Source of the DNA: Bacteroidaceae bacterium
GTDB taxonomy: Bacteria > Bacteroidota > Bacteroidia > Bacteroidales > Bacteroidaceae
DNA length: 64,000 nt
Reading direction: 5' to 3'
Assembly (NCBI GenBank): GCA_017379075.1
Contig: JAFNXL010000010.1
Location: forward strand, 84,025-148,024
Positions 1-9,122 of the stretch are shown in pieces. The notes beneath the pieces were generated by a model. The model did not search any database and was not told where the DNA came from. It worked only from the letters and a program-made list of their open reading frames with translations. The position numbers were made by a program, and so were the translations under genes. Position 1 is the stretch's first letter. Each line of letters begins with the position of its first letter.

Positions 1-1515
1 GTCCGCACCGTTCCAAAGCACTCTCATCACCAGCGGGAACTGCTTGGCAAAGGCTGTCTTCTGAAACTCCATGCGGTCATGCAGCTGCTGTGCGGTAACC
101 TGGAGCATGTTGTCAAGCTTGGCAAAGAAGGCTGCGATGCGCTCTTCCTCGTTCTTGATGCCCATACATTCGATGGCCAGACGCACGATATTGATGGTGC
201 TGAAAGACACGTTACCGCGACCGATACTGGTCTTCTCGCCGAAGCGGTTGTCGAAGACGCGGGTGCGGCAACCCATGGTGGCACACTCCCACTTGTAGCG
301 TTCGGGGTCGTCGGCCTTCCAGTTCTCGTGCTGGTTGTAGGTGGCATCCAGGTTGATGAAGTTGGGGAAGAAACGACGGGCGGTAACCTGACAAGCCAGT
401 TTGTAAAGGTCGTAGTTGCGGTCGGTGGGCAGATAGCTCACACCACTCTTCTTCTTCCAAATCTGGATGGGGAAGATGGCTGTTTCTCCGTTACCCACAC
501 CCTCATAAGTGCTGCGCAGAATCTCACGGATGATACAACGGCCCTCGGCGCTGGTGTCCGTTCCGTAGTTGATACTACTGAAAACCACTTGGTTACCACC
601 ACGGCTGTGGATGGTGTTCATATTGTGGATGAAAGCCTCCATGGCCTGATGAACGCGGCCTACTGTCTTGTTGATGGCGTGCTGCTTGATGCGGTCAATA
701 CCTTGCAGGCCGTCCAGAGAGATGTTCAGATAGTCATCGATGGGAGCCTCGTACAGCTCGCTGTAGTCCTCGCCCATGAGGTCTTCAAGCACCTTCACCT
801 CTTCTATATAAGAGTAGCGCACATAGGGGGCCAGATAGAAGTCGAACGCAGGAATGGCCTGTCCGCCGTGCATTTCGTTCTGTGCGGTCTCCATGCTGAT
901 ACAGCCCAGTATGCTGGCGGTCTCGATGCGCTTTGCTGGACGGCTCTCTCCGTGTCCGGCCTGGAATCCGTTCTGCAGAATCTTGTCCAGAGGATGCTGC
1001 ACACAGGTCAGGCTCTTGGTGGGATAATAGTCCTTGTCATGGATGTGCAGATAGTTGCCACGCACGGCATCGCGCACTTCCTCGCTCAACAGATAGTCGT
1101 CCACGAAGGGCTTGGTGGTCTCGCTACTGAACTTCATCATCATACCGGCTGGTGTGTCGGCATTCATGTTGGCGTTCTCGCGGGTAACATCATTGTTCTT
1201 GATATTGATGATTTCAAGGAAGATGTCGCGAGTCTTGGCCTTACGGGCCACGCTGCGTGCGTTGCGGTATTTGATATAAGCCTTAGCCACATCCTTGCGG
1301 GCACTCTTCATCAGCTCGTTCTCCACAAGATCCTGAATGTCCTCCACCGTCATCTGGCTCTTGCCACGCATGGAAATGCGGTCGGCAATCTGTCCGATGA
1401 GGACCTCATCCTCACCCTCGGTGGTGGTGATCATGGCCTTGCGGATGGCTGCCGCAATCTTCTGCTCATTGAAGCCGACAATGCGGCCGTCTCTTTTAAC
1501 TACTGTCTGTATCAT
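1..1515 (-). CDS. nrdD: Anaerobic ribonucleoside-triphosphate reductase (N-terminal part)
   Basis: This enzyme reduces ribonucleoside triphosphates to deoxyribonucleotides under anoxia, using a glycyl radical installed by NrdG. The gene is cut by the window edge, so only about 505 N-terminal residues are visible and the glycyl-radical loop is outside. The start is ATG at 1515, giving MIQTVVKRDGRIVGFNEQK, which opens an ATP-cone regulatory domain over about residues 1-90. The catalytic domain follows, with HIHDKDYYPTKSLTCVQ and SRGGNQVVFSSINYGTD among the family-typical stretches. A Bacteroidetes promoter lies 30-60 bp upstream. An nrdG partner would be expected beyond the left edge. The family assignment is firm. 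Confidence 0.93.
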   Translation of the reverse strand, partial: MIQTVVKRDGRIVGFNEQKIAAAIRKAMITTTEGEDEVLIGQIADRISMRGKSQMTVEDIQDLVENELMKSARKDVAKAYIKYRNARSVARKAKTRDIFLEIINIKNNDVTRENANMNADTPAGMMMKFSSETTKPFVDDYLLSEEVRDAVRGNYLHIHDKDYYPTKSLTCVQHPLDKILQNGFQAGHGESRPAKRIETASILGCISMETAQNEMHGGQAIPAFDFYLAPYVRYSYIEEVKVLEDLMGEDYSELYEAPIDDYLNISLDGLQGIDRIKQHAINKTVGRVHQAMEAFIHNMNTIHSRGGNQVVFSSINYGTDTSAEGRCIIREILRSTYEGVGNGETAIFPIQIWKKKSGVSYLPTDRNYDLYKLACQVTARRFFPNFINLDATYNQHENWKADDPERYKWECATMGCRTRVFDNRFGEKTSIGRGNVSFSTINIVRLAIECMGIKNEEERIAAFFAKLDNMLQVTAQQLHDRMEFQKTAFAKQFPLVMRVLWNGAD

Positions 1516-1544
1516 ATCTGGATTGTTTTATTGATTCGTGACTA

Positions 1545-1575
1545 CAAAGGTATAAAAAAGCCTATAAACAGCAAA
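1545..1575 (-). promoter_or_regulatory. Bacteroidetes-type promoter of nrdD
   Basis: On the minus strand the -7 box TACCTTTG lies at 1552-1545, and a TTTG -33 element at 1575-1572 is 19-20 bp further upstream. This matches the TTTG-N19-TAnnTTTG consensus of the phylum. The ATG of nrdD follows about 30 bp downstream. Confidence 0.7.
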
Positions 1576-1989
1576 GAAAAGTATATAAAAATTCTCCATT
1601 TTGAACAACTTTTAACTATTCAAAACAGAGAAAGTTTCCCAAAACTTTTTATATCTTATTGATTTTCAGCCTTCAATTTTCATCAATTGAAGAAAAAGTT
1701 TCCCAAAACTCAAACTTAAAACATAAAACGTGCGCATTTTCAACACCTTACCGCTCAAGAACGTCTACAACCCTACTTTCCGTCCTTTTGTTTGTGAATC
1801 AAACTTGACATTCTTGCGCACATTTAAGAGTGATACCATCAAACCAGACGTTCCTTCTGCGAAAAAAACGCGGACAGACCTGCGGACAGCGATCCCCAAA
1901 AACGTCATTCGAAAACGCGCAAGCGCACATTATATTATATTATGAGCGTTGTCGAATTCAAATTACGGCAACAAAGATACGGCATTTCT

Positions 1990-2020
1990 TTGCATGTACA
2001 AAACTTTTCCCGTACCTTTG
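1990..2020 (+). promoter_or_regulatory. Promoter of the 2056-6080 gene group
   Basis: TACCTTTG at 2013-2020 is preceded by TTG at 1990-1992 with 20 bp between them, the classic Bacteroidetes spacing. The first ATG is about 36 bp downstream of the -7 box. Confidence 0.7.
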
Positions 2021-2055
2021 CATAAAATAATTATCAAAACGAAAGATTTACGAAC

Positions 2056-2943
2056 ATGAAGAATATGAACAAAAACACGGTTATCGGCTTTGTCATAGCC
2101 GCCCTTATCATTTTAGTCGGTGTCATCGGCTTCCTGCTGACCCGAATGCACGAACAGAAGATTGAAAGCCAGCAGATGCTTGAACTGGCCGAAATGGACA
2201 AACGCGAGATGGAAAACGAGTACGAGCAGTTTGCCATGCAGTACAACGAGATGAAGATGCAGATCAAGAACGACTCGCTTGTGGCACAGCTGGAGAAAGA
2301 ACAGCAGCGCACAGAAGAGCTGCTGGCCGAACTGAAGCAGGTAAAGAGCAGCAACGCCGCCGAAATCATGCGCCTGAAGAAAGAGCTGGCCACCCTGCGC
2401 AAGGTACTGCGCAGCTTTGTACAGCAGATTGACTCGCTCAACCGCGAGAACCAGCAGCTTTCACGCGAGAACGACAACCTGAAGACCCAGAACAGACAGG
2501 CCAAGGCGCACATCAGCAACCTGAGTTCGGAGAACGAAGCCTTGTCAGAGAAGGTGGACATCGCCAGCCAGCTGGATGCGACAGGCATCTGGGCAGAGGG
2601 CCGCAACAAGCGCGGAAAGAAAGCCAAGCGCATCAAGGACGTGAAGAAATTTGCCATCGGTTTCAACATTGCCCGCAACGTAACCACCGCCACCGGTGTG
2701 CGCAGCATCTACATCCGCATTGCCACCCCCACCGGCGAAGTGCTCACCCAAGGCGGCACGTTTGAATATGAAAACCGTCAGTTGGAATTCAGTATCCGCA
2801 AGGACATTGAATACACAGGAGAGGAGCAGAGCATCCAGGTTTGGTGGGATGTGACACAGACCCTCAGCGCCGGTGCATACCGTGTGGACATCTTTGCTGA
2901 CGGACGCAACATCGGTTCAACCACATTCACTTTTGAGAAATAA
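2056..2943 (+). CDS. Membrane-anchored coiled-coil protein of unknown function
   Basis: The 295-residue product starts with one hydrophobic segment (about residues 8-28, VIGFVIAALIILVGVIGFLL), followed by a long Glu/Gln/Lys-rich heptad region to about residue 170 that should form a coiled coil. A basic linker (NKRGKKAKRIKDVKK) leads to a C-terminal beta-rich domain of about 95 residues ending in DGRNIGSTTFTFEK. No lipobox is seen, so it is probably an inner-membrane protein with a periplasmic domain. It lies 3 bp upstream of trmB and shares its promoter. I do not recognise a named family. The layout suggests an envelope-spanning or scaffolding role, but that is only inference. Confidence 0.75.
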   Translation: MKNMNKNTVIGFVIAALIILVGVIGFLLTRMHEQKIESQQMLELAEMDKREMENEYEQFAMQYNEMKMQIKNDSLVAQLEKEQQRTEELLAELKQVKSSNAAEIMRLKKELATLRKVLRSFVQQIDSLNRENQQLSRENDNLKTQNRQAKAHISNLSSENEALSEKVDIASQLDATGIWAEGRNKRGKKAKRIKDVKKFAIGFNIARNVTTATGVRSIYIRIATPTGEVLTQGGTFEYENRQLEFSIRKDIEYTGEEQSIQVWWDVTQTLSAGAYRVDIFADGRNIGSTTFTFEK

Positions 2944-2946
2944 GCC

Positions 2947-3711
2947 ATGGGAAAAGGAAAACTGGCGAAATTCGCCGACATGGAAAAGAACCCGCTGGTG
3001 GTAGAATGCCCGTTTGCCGTGCTCCAGCAGGGCGAGTTCAGCCTAAAAGGACGTTGGCACCAAGACTTCTTCCACAATGACAACCCCATTGTCCTGGAAC
3101 TGGGATGCGGAAGAGGCGAATATACCGTAGGGCTGGCCGGGCTGTACCCCGAGAAAAACTTCATCGGCATAGACATCAAGGGAGCCAGAATGTGGACCGG
3201 CGCCCAGGAAGCCCTGCGCCGCCAGATGCCCAATGTAGGCTTTCTGCGCACACAAATCGAGTTCATACAACATTTCTTCGCCCCGGGCGAGGTAAGCGAG
3301 ATATGGTGTACCTTCAGCGACCCGCAGATGAAGAAGGCCACCAAACGCCTCACCAGCACCTACTTCATGGAACGCTATCGCCACTTCCTGGCCGACAAGG
3401 GACTTGTACACCTGAAGACGGACAGCAACTTCCTGTTCACCTACACCGAAGAAATGCTCAAAGCGAACAACCTGCCTGCCGAAGTCTGCACACGCAACCT
3501 CTATGCCGAAGAGAGCGAAGAGACACTTGAGGCGCGTTCCTTCCAGACCTATTATGAAGGAATGTGGCGCGACCGCGGCATAGACATCAAATACCTGCGC
3601 TTCCGCCTGCCCCAGGACGGCAAACTTGAAGAGCCGGACGTAGAAATCCCCCTTGACGAATACCGCAGCTACAACCGCAGCAAGCGGAGCGGAAAAGAAA
3701 CAGCAAAATAA
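2947..3711 (+). CDS. trmB: tRNA (guanine-N7-)-methyltransferase
   Basis: TrmB transfers a methyl group from S-adenosylmethionine to N7 of G46 in the variable loop of tRNAs. The 254-residue protein has the SAM-binding motif [16 protein letters not shown] at about residues 49-64, then [12 protein letters not shown] and the family stretch [10 protein letters not shown] in the C-terminal half. Length is normal for Bacteroidetes TrmB. It is 3 bp downstream of the coiled-coil gene and 6 bp upstream of the Mrp gene, so it is cotranscribed with both. Confidence 0.93.
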   Translation: MGKGKLAKFADMEKNPLVVECPFAVLQQGEFSLKGRWHQDFFHNDNPIVLELGCGRGEYTVGLAGLYPEKNFIGIDIKGARMWTGAQEALRRQMPNVGFLRTQIEFIQHFFAPGEVSEIWCTFSDPQMKKATKRLTSTYFMERYRHFLADKGLVHLKTDSNFLFTYTEEMLKANNLPAEVCTRNLYAEESEETLEARSFQTYYEGMWRDRGIDIKYLRFRLPQDGKLEEPDVEIPLDEYRSYNRSKRSGKETAK

Positions 3712-3717
3712 CAGCAC

Positions 3718-4818
3718 ATGACTTTATACCCCAAACAGATAATGGACGCCCTTGCCACGGTACGCTATCCCGGCACGGGCAAGAACGTGGTGGAGATGAA
3801 TATGGTGGAGGACGACCTGCGCATTGCCGGTCTCCACGTCAGCTTCAGCCTTATTTTTGACAAACCCACCGACCCCTTCCTCAAGTCTATGGTCAAAGCC
3901 TGCGAGGCGGCAATCCATGCCTATGTGAGCAAAGACGTGGAAGTGGAGATCAAGACAAAAAGCCTGCAGGCACCGCGTCCCGACCTGCCCGACCTCTTGC
4001 CGGGGGTAAGGAACATCATTGCCGTGAGCAGCGGTAAGGGCGGTGTGGGCAAAAGCACTGTGGCCGCAAACCTGGCCGTAGCACTGGCACGATTGGGACA
4101 CAGAGTGGGACTGCTGGACTGTGACATCTTCGGACCAAGCGTGCCCAAGATGTTCCAGCTGACCGATGCCCGTCCCTACAGCGAGCACATCAACGGCCGC
4201 GACCTCATTGTCCCCATAGAGAAATATGGCGTGAAGGTGCTCAGCATCGGATTCTTTGTAGACCCCGACCAAGCCACGCTTTGGCGAGGCGGAATGGCAT
4301 GCAACGCGCTGAAACAGCTGATTGGCGACGCCAACTGGGGCGACCTCGACTATTTCATCCTGGACACCCCTCCCGGAACCAGCGACATCCACCTCACCTT
4401 GGTGCAGACCATTCCCATTACCGGAGCCGTCATTGTCAGCACACCCCAGCAAGTGGCGCTTGCCGACGCGCGCAAGGGCATCAACATGTACCAGAACGAG
4501 AAGGTGGACGTGCCCATACTGGGACTGGTGGAGAACATGGCATGGTTCACCCCCGCTGAACATCCCGACGAGAAGTATTTCCTCTTCGGCCGCGAGGGCG
4601 TGAAGCAGCTTGCCGAGGAGATGGACGTACCCCTGTTGGGACAGATTCCTGTGGTGCAGAGCATCTGCCAGAACGGCGACGACGGCACCCCCGAAGCGCT
4701 CAACCCCACCAACCCCACCGGACAGGCGTTCCTCCAGCTTGCCGCACGCGTGGTCACACAGACCGACAAGCGCAATCTGGAAAAGGCACCCACCACCATT
4801 GTGGGCATACATAAATAA
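3718..4818 (+). CDS. mrp: Iron-sulfur cluster carrier protein (Mrp/ApbC family ATPase)
   Basis: This P-loop ATPase carries and transfers Fe-S clusters in the cytoplasm. The first 90 residues form a DUF59/MIP18-like domain. The ATPase core opens with a deviant Walker A, GKGGVGKST, at about 107-115, and includes YFILDTPPGTSDIHL. The CPxC cluster-binding motif found in many Mrp proteins near ENM is absent here (ENMAWFTPAEHP). As far as I recall this is usual for Bacteroidetes members, so it is probably not a defect. The gene sits between trmB and a COG0523 metal-handling GTPase, suggesting a shared metal or cofactor theme. Confidence 0.92.
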   Translation: MTLYPKQIMDALATVRYPGTGKNVVEMNMVEDDLRIAGLHVSFSLIFDKPTDPFLKSMVKACEAAIHAYVSKDVEVEIKTKSLQAPRPDLPDLLPGVRNIIAVSSGKGGVGKSTVAANLAVALARLGHRVGLLDCDIFGPSVPKMFQLTDARPYSEHINGRDLIVPIEKYGVKVLSIGFFVDPDQATLWRGGMACNALKQLIGDANWGDLDYFILDTPPGTSDIHLTLVQTIPITGAVIVSTPQQVALADARKGINMYQNEKVDVPILGLVENMAWFTPAEHPDEKYFLFGREGVKQLAEEMDVPLLGQIPVVQSICQNGDDGTPEALNPTNPTGQAFLQLAARVVTQTDKRNLEKAPTTIVGIHK

Positions 4819-4844
4819 TATAATAAGGAAACACCCAAGCACAG

Positions 4845-6080
4845 ATGAACCGCTACGAAACTCCCGTGCTGCTGCTCACCGGATACCTGGGCAGCGGAAA
4901 GACCACCCTTCTGAACCGCATTCTGAGCAACCAGGACGGAATCCGCTTTGCCGTAATCGTGAACGACATCGGGGAGGTGAACATTGACGCAAGCCTCATT
5001 CAGAAAGGCGGGATTGTGGACCAGCAGGACGACAGCCTGATTGCGCTCCAGAACGGCTGCATCTGCTGCACGCTGAAGATGGACCTGGTGGAACAGCTGC
5101 ACGACATCATCTCCATGCAGCGCTTCGACTATATCGTCATTGAGGCCAGCGGCATCTGCGAGCCGGGTCCCATCGCCCAGACCATCTGCTCCATCCCCAG
5201 CATGGAGCCGAAGTACACCGAAGACGGTATCCCGCGCATAGACTGCATCGCAACCGTTGTGGACGCCCTGCGCATGCAGAGCGAGTTCGACTGCGGCGAA
5301 GGCCTCGTGCGCCCCGGACTGAACGAAAACGACATAGAGAACCTGGTTATCCAACAAATAGAATTCTGCAACATCGTGCTGCTGAACAAGGCCGACCTGG
5401 TATCACCCTCCGAACTGGAAAGGGTAAGCCAGATCATACGCGCCCTGCAGCCCCACGCAGAAATCATCCCCTGCAACTTCGGCGACGTGCCCCTGGAGAA
5501 AATCATCCACACCGGAATGTTCGATTTCGAGCGCGTGGCCACCTCGGCTGCCTGGATCAGCAAGATAGAGAACTACCACGGAGAGGAAGATGAGGATGAA
5601 GATGGCAATGAACATGAACATCATCACCACCACCATCACCATCACGACGGCCACCACTGCCACGACGAGCATTGCCACTGCCACCACCATCACCACGGCG
5701 ATGGCGAGGCGCTGGAATATGGCATAGGCACCTTTGTCTATTACCGCCGCCGCCCCATGGACCTCTCCCGCTTCGACCACTTTGTGGCACGCAACTGGCC
5801 CCGCAGCATCATTCGCGCCAAGGGCATCTGCTATTTCCGCGGCGAGAAGGACACCTGCTATGTCTTTGAGCAGGCCGGAAAGCAGATTCAGATGCACAAT
5901 GCCGGACAATGGTACGCCACCATGCCCGAGGAAGAGCTGCAGATGATGCTGGAGCGCGATGCCGGACTGCGCCGCGACTGGGATCCCGAATACGGCGACC
6001 GCATGCAGAAAATCGTGTTCATCGGACAGAACATGGACCAGGAAGAAATCATCCGCCAGCTGGACGAATGCCTGGTCTGA
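4845..6080 (+). CDS. COG0523/CobW-family GTPase with histidine-rich metal-binding stretch
   Basis: G3E-family GTPases of this group act as metallochaperones, often for zinc, or in cobalamin synthesis. The 411-residue protein has Walker A GYLGSGKTTLL at about 13-23, the hallmark metal site GCICCTLK at about 71-78, NKAD for guanine recognition at about 181-184, and a CobW C-terminal domain. Between the GTPase and C-terminal domains (about 257-284) lies a stretch made mostly of His with interspersed Cys and Asp, clearly a metal sponge. No cobalamin genes are nearby, so a zinc or nickel role is more likely than CobW function. It follows mrp after 26 bp. Confidence 0.88.
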   Translation: MNRYETPVLLLTGYLGSGKTTLLNRILSNQDGIRFAVIVNDIGEVNIDASLIQKGGIVDQQDDSLIALQNGCICCTLKMDLVEQLHDIISMQRFDYIVIEASGICEPGPIAQTICSIPSMEPKYTEDGIPRIDCIATVVDALRMQSEFDCGEGLVRPGLNENDIENLVIQQIEFCNIVLLNKADLVSPSELERVSQIIRALQPHAEIIPCNFGDVPLEKIIHTGMFDFERVATSAAWISKIENYHGEEDEDEDGNEHEHHHHHHHHHDGHHCHDEHCHCHHHHHGDGEALEYGIGTFVYYRRRPMDLSRFDHFVARNWPRSIIRAKGICYFRGEKDTCYVFEQAGKQIQMHNAGQWYATMPEEELQMMLERDAGLRRDWDPEYGDRMQKIVFIGQNMDQEEIIRQLDECLV

Positions 6081-6089
6081 CCTCCCTGT

Positions 6090-6211
6090 GAGATGCGAAC
6101 TTTAAATCCGACGGCACGCAGATGACACAGATGCGACAGTTTTCCGCAGATTTTCTTTTTTCACTCATCACTCACTGCTCACTACTCAAAGCTCATCGCT
6201 CACCGCCCATC
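6090..6211 (+). other. Low-complexity spacer with ACAGATG and TCACTC words
   Basis: The spacer between the COG0523 and GNAT genes contains the iterated words GCAGATGACACAGATGCGACAG (given here as GCAGATGACACAG then ATGCGACAG), a TTTTCTTTTTT tract, then about 45 bases built from TCACTC/TCATC/GCTCA words. The frame is open through it, but the composition is unlike coding sequence of the neighbours. I therefore place the next start at the ATG after it (6212). Confidence 0.4.
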
Positions 6212-6826
6212 ATGACAGAATTTCGCCTGGTAAAAGCAGCACCTGAAGACGCCCCGCAAGTGGCCCTCATCATGGCCGAAGCGCTGGGCGACGACATCAT
6301 GGAACGATGCCTTGCCAACGGAAACGAGATTCCGACCGCAGACCGCAGGCGCATGGAACTGCTACGACAAGTGGCGCTGCACGATGACACCCTCTACTCC
6401 TACCGCCACTGCACCCTTGTGCAGACCGCCGACGGACAAACCGCAGGCGGACTGATTGCCTATCCCGGCGACGACTATCTGCACCGGCGCAGGGTAACCT
6501 TCTCCATGGTGAGCGAACTGATCCGCTTCGACGTGGACAAGATGGACCCCGAAACCCAACCCCACGAATTCTACCTGGACAGCATGGCTGTGTGGCCCCA
6601 GTTCCGCCGACAAGGCATCGCCCGCATGCTCATGCAGCACGGCATAGAGGTGGGGCTTGGCATGCACCGCACCGTCACACTGGCCTGCGCACCAGACAAC
6701 GACGGCGCGCACCGGCTCTACACCTCGCTCGGTTTCCGAGACAACGGCGCCCTCTTCATCTTTGGCGAGGACTACATCCGCATGGAACTCTCCCCCTCCC
6801 CTTCCCAGATGACAACCCGAATATAA
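6212..6826 (+). CDS. GNAT-family N-acetyltransferase
   Basis: The product has the acetyl-CoA binding loop RRQGIARMLM and the C-terminal GNAT signature DNDGAHRLYTSLGF, typical of enzymes that acetylate small molecules or protein N-termini with acetyl-CoA. The substrate cannot be told. I start at ATG 6212 (MTEFRLVKAAPED), which aligns with the usual GNAT first strand. An in-frame ATG at 6122 would add 30 residues encoded by repetitive low-complexity DNA and is unlikely. The gene lies 13 bp before the GH92 gene, so the two are probably cotranscribed. Confidence 0.85.
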   Translation: MTEFRLVKAAPEDAPQVALIMAEALGDDIMERCLANGNEIPTADRRRMELLRQVALHDDTLYSYRHCTLVQTADGQTAGGLIAYPGDDYLHRRRVTFSMVSELIRFDVDKMDPETQPHEFYLDSMAVWPQFRRQGIARMLMQHGIEVGLGMHRTVTLACAPDNDGAHRLYTSLGFRDNGALFIFGEDYIRMELSPSPSQMTTRI

Positions 6827-6839
6827 TATATAATCGTAC

Positions 6840-9122
6840 ATGAATATGAAAAACATTTTTCTGCTGTTGGTCACATTATGCCTGACCGCCTGCAAGACAG
6901 AGAAAAAACCTGCAGATTATGTAAACCCCATTATCGGAGCGACCACCTTTGACGAGTTCAAAGGCTCGTACCACGGCCTGGGAAAAACGTTTCCGGGCGT
7001 GTGCACTCCGTTTGGCCTGGTCCAGTTGAGTCCGGACACCAAAACCGGCGGAGACAACGGTTCGGGCTACTCATGGCATCATAAAACCATCGAAGGATTC
7101 AGCTTCACACACATGAGCGGAGTGGGCTGGTATGGCGACTTGGGCAACTTCCTGGTGATGCCGACAACCGGCACGCTGAAGACCTTCAAGGGCACGGAAG
7201 AAGAGCCCGAAAGCGGTTACCGCTCGCGATACTCACACGAACGGGAACAGGCCTCCGCACACAAATACACGGTGATGCTTGACGACTACCAGATTCAGGC
7301 GGAACTGGCCGCCGCCCCCCGTTCGGGAATCATCCGTTTCACCTATCCGAAATCGGACACGTCGCGCATCCAGATTGACCTGGCACGCCGCATCGGAGGC
7401 AGCTCCACAGAGCAATACGTGGAGGTGGTGGACAACCACACCATCAAAGGCTGGATGAAATGTACGCCCAACACCGGCGGCTGGGGCGACGGACAAGGGA
7501 AAGCCGACTACACGGTCTATTTCCACTGCTGCTTTGACAAGCCGCTGAAGAACTTCGGCGTATGGAGCGCGGACATCCCCGACGAGGCCGACAGAAAGAA
7601 CGCCTCCAACGACAACCCCGCCTACTTCGAATACATCAAGAACGCCAAGGTGCTCCCCATGCAGAAGAGCGCGCAGGGAAAGCACCTGGGCTTCTACACC
7701 GAGTTCCCCACCGAAGAGGGCGAGCAGGTGCTGCTCAAGTGCGGCATTTCCTTTGTAAGCATGGAAGGAGCCGCCAAGAACCTCCAGAGCGACATTGCCG
7801 GCTGGGACTTCGACGCGGTGAGCCGGCGGGCCTATGACCGCTGGAACCAGGCCCTCTCGAGCATCCATGTAGAGGGAACAGAGCGAGACAAGACGCTGTT
7901 CTACACCTCTTTGTATCATACGATGATTGACCCGCGCTGCTTCTCCGATGCCGACGGAGCCTATCAAGGCGCAGACGGAAAGACCCACCTGGCCAAGGAT
8001 TTTGTCTATCGCACCATCTTCAGCGGATGGGACGTGTTCCGCAGCCAGTTTCCCCTGCAGACCATCATCAACCCGCGCATGGTCAATGACGAAATAAACT
8101 CGCTGGTACAAATGGCCGAGCTGAGCAAGCGGGAATACTTTCCCCGCTGGGAATTCCTCAATTCCTATTCCGGATGCATGCTGGGCAACCCCGCCGTCTC
8201 CGTCATTGCCGACGCCTATCAGAAAGGCATACGCAACTACGATGTGAAGAAGGCCGTGCGATATGCCCAGAACACCGTCAACAAATTCTCCAACAACGAG
8301 GACGGATTCACCCCGGGATCGTTGTCAATGACATTGGAATACGCCTATACCGACTGGTGCATGAGCACGCTGCTCCACGCCACGGGCGATGAGGAGGGGG
8401 CGGATGCCTTCGAGCGGAAATCAAAGTCGTACCGCAGTGTGTGGTGCGACAGCGTGCGCTGGTTCCGCACACGGATGGCAGACGGCACATGGATGCCCTG
8501 GCAAGGCCGCAACGTACACAACCAGGGATGCGTGGAGAGCAACAACTACCAGCAAGGCTGGTTTGTGCCCCACGACATGGAAGGCCTCATCGGCCTGATG
8601 GGCGAGGCGTATTTCGAAAAGGAACTGACCGCATTCTTCGAGGGGGCCGACTCAAGCTTCATGTGGGGCGACTTCTACAACCACCCCAATGAGCCAGACC
8701 ACCATGTGCCCTTCATGCTCAACTACACATCCAAACCCTGGCTGACCCAGTATTGGACCCGCCGCATCTGCGACAAAGCCTATAACGAAACCGTCAACGG
8801 CTTGTGCGGAAACGAGGACGTGGGCCAGATGTCGGCATGGTACATCCTCGCATCCATGGGCTTCCACCCCATCTGTCCCGGAAACAACCGCTATGAAATC
8901 ACAAGCCCCGTGTTTGACAAGGTGACCATCTGCCTGGACAAGGAATACTACCCCGGAAAAACCTTCACCATCATCGCCAGGAACAATTCGCCGGAAAACG
9001 TCTACATCCAATCCCTGTCACTCAACGGCAAGTCCCTGGACCGCCTTTGGATAACCCATGAAGAGATTACGAATGGCGGCGTGCTGGAATTTGTCATGGG
9101 AAAAGAGCCTGGCTTGCGTTAG
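6840..9122 (+). CDS. GH92-family alpha-mannosidase lipoprotein
   Basis: GH92 enzymes are calcium-dependent exo-alpha-mannosidases (often alpha-1,2) that trim N-glycan or fungal mannans. The N-terminus is a lipoprotein signal, MKNIFLLLVTLCLTAC, so the protein is membrane-anchored after processing at Cys. The mature part begins DYVNPIIGA, and family-typical stretches follow: GVCTPFGLVQLSPD, FSGWDVFRSQFPL and GNEDVGQMSAWYILASMGF. Length (760 residues) is normal. No SusC/SusD pair is nearby, so this is an orphan carbohydrate gene rather than part of a polysaccharide utilisation locus. Its stop codon overlaps the stop of the convergent gene at 9119. Confidence 0.92.
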   Translation: MNMKNIFLLLVTLCLTACKTEKKPADYVNPIIGATTFDEFKGSYHGLGKTFPGVCTPFGLVQLSPDTKTGGDNGSGYSWHHKTIEGFSFTHMSGVGWYGDLGNFLVMPTTGTLKTFKGTEEEPESGYRSRYSHEREQASAHKYTVMLDDYQIQAELAAAPRSGIIRFTYPKSDTSRIQIDLARRIGGSSTEQYVEVVDNHTIKGWMKCTPNTGGWGDGQGKADYTVYFHCCFDKPLKNFGVWSADIPDEADRKNASNDNPAYFEYIKNAKVLPMQKSAQGKHLGFYTEFPTEEGEQVLLKCGISFVSMEGAAKNLQSDIAGWDFDAVSRRAYDRWNQALSSIHVEGTERDKTLFYTSLYHTMIDPRCFSDADGAYQGADGKTHLAKDFVYRTIFSGWDVFRSQFPLQTIINPRMVNDEINSLVQMAELSKREYFPRWEFLNSYSGCMLGNPAVSVIADAYQKGIRNYDVKKAVRYAQNTVNKFSNNEDGFTPGSLSMTLEYAYTDWCMSTLLHATGDEEGADAFERKSKSYRSVWCDSVRWFRTRMADGTWMPWQGRNVHNQGCVESNNYQQGWFVPHDMEGLIGLMGEAYFEKELTAFFEGADSSFMWGDFYNHPNEPDHHVPFMLNYTSKPWLTQYWTRRICDKAYNETVNGLCGNEDVGQMSAWYILASMGFHPICPGNNRYEITSPVFDKVTICLDKEYYPGKTFTIIARNNSPENVYIQSLSLNGKSLDRLWITHEEITNGGVLEFVMGKEPGLR

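Larger units (their letters stand above)
1516..2055. other. Divergent intergenic region with a repeated AAGTTTCCCAAAACT motif
   Basis: About 540 bp of AT-rich DNA separate nrdD (minus) and the coiled-coil gene (plus). It holds both promoters and two near-identical copies of AAAGTTTCCCAAAACT, at 1631-1646 and 1695-1710. The AGTTT and AAACT ends of each copy form a short dyad. An 8-bp word GCGGACAG occurs twice near 1870-1890. I see no protein-coding gene and no obvious NrdR box (ACACwATATwGTGT type). Confidence 0.5.

Noticed and set aside
79-1662. Long open frame on the plus strand opposite nrdD
   Set aside because: It is antisense to a clearly conserved NrdD frame; its protein has no recognisable family and runs into the nrdD promoter.
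3718-4818. Defective Mrp because the CPxC motif is missing
   Set aside because: As far as I recall, Bacteroidetes Mrp proteins normally have this form at the ENMAWF site; the ATPase motifs are intact.
6122-6211. Longer N-terminus of the GNAT protein
   Set aside because: The extra 30 codons come from low-complexity repeated words and do not fit the GNAT fold start.
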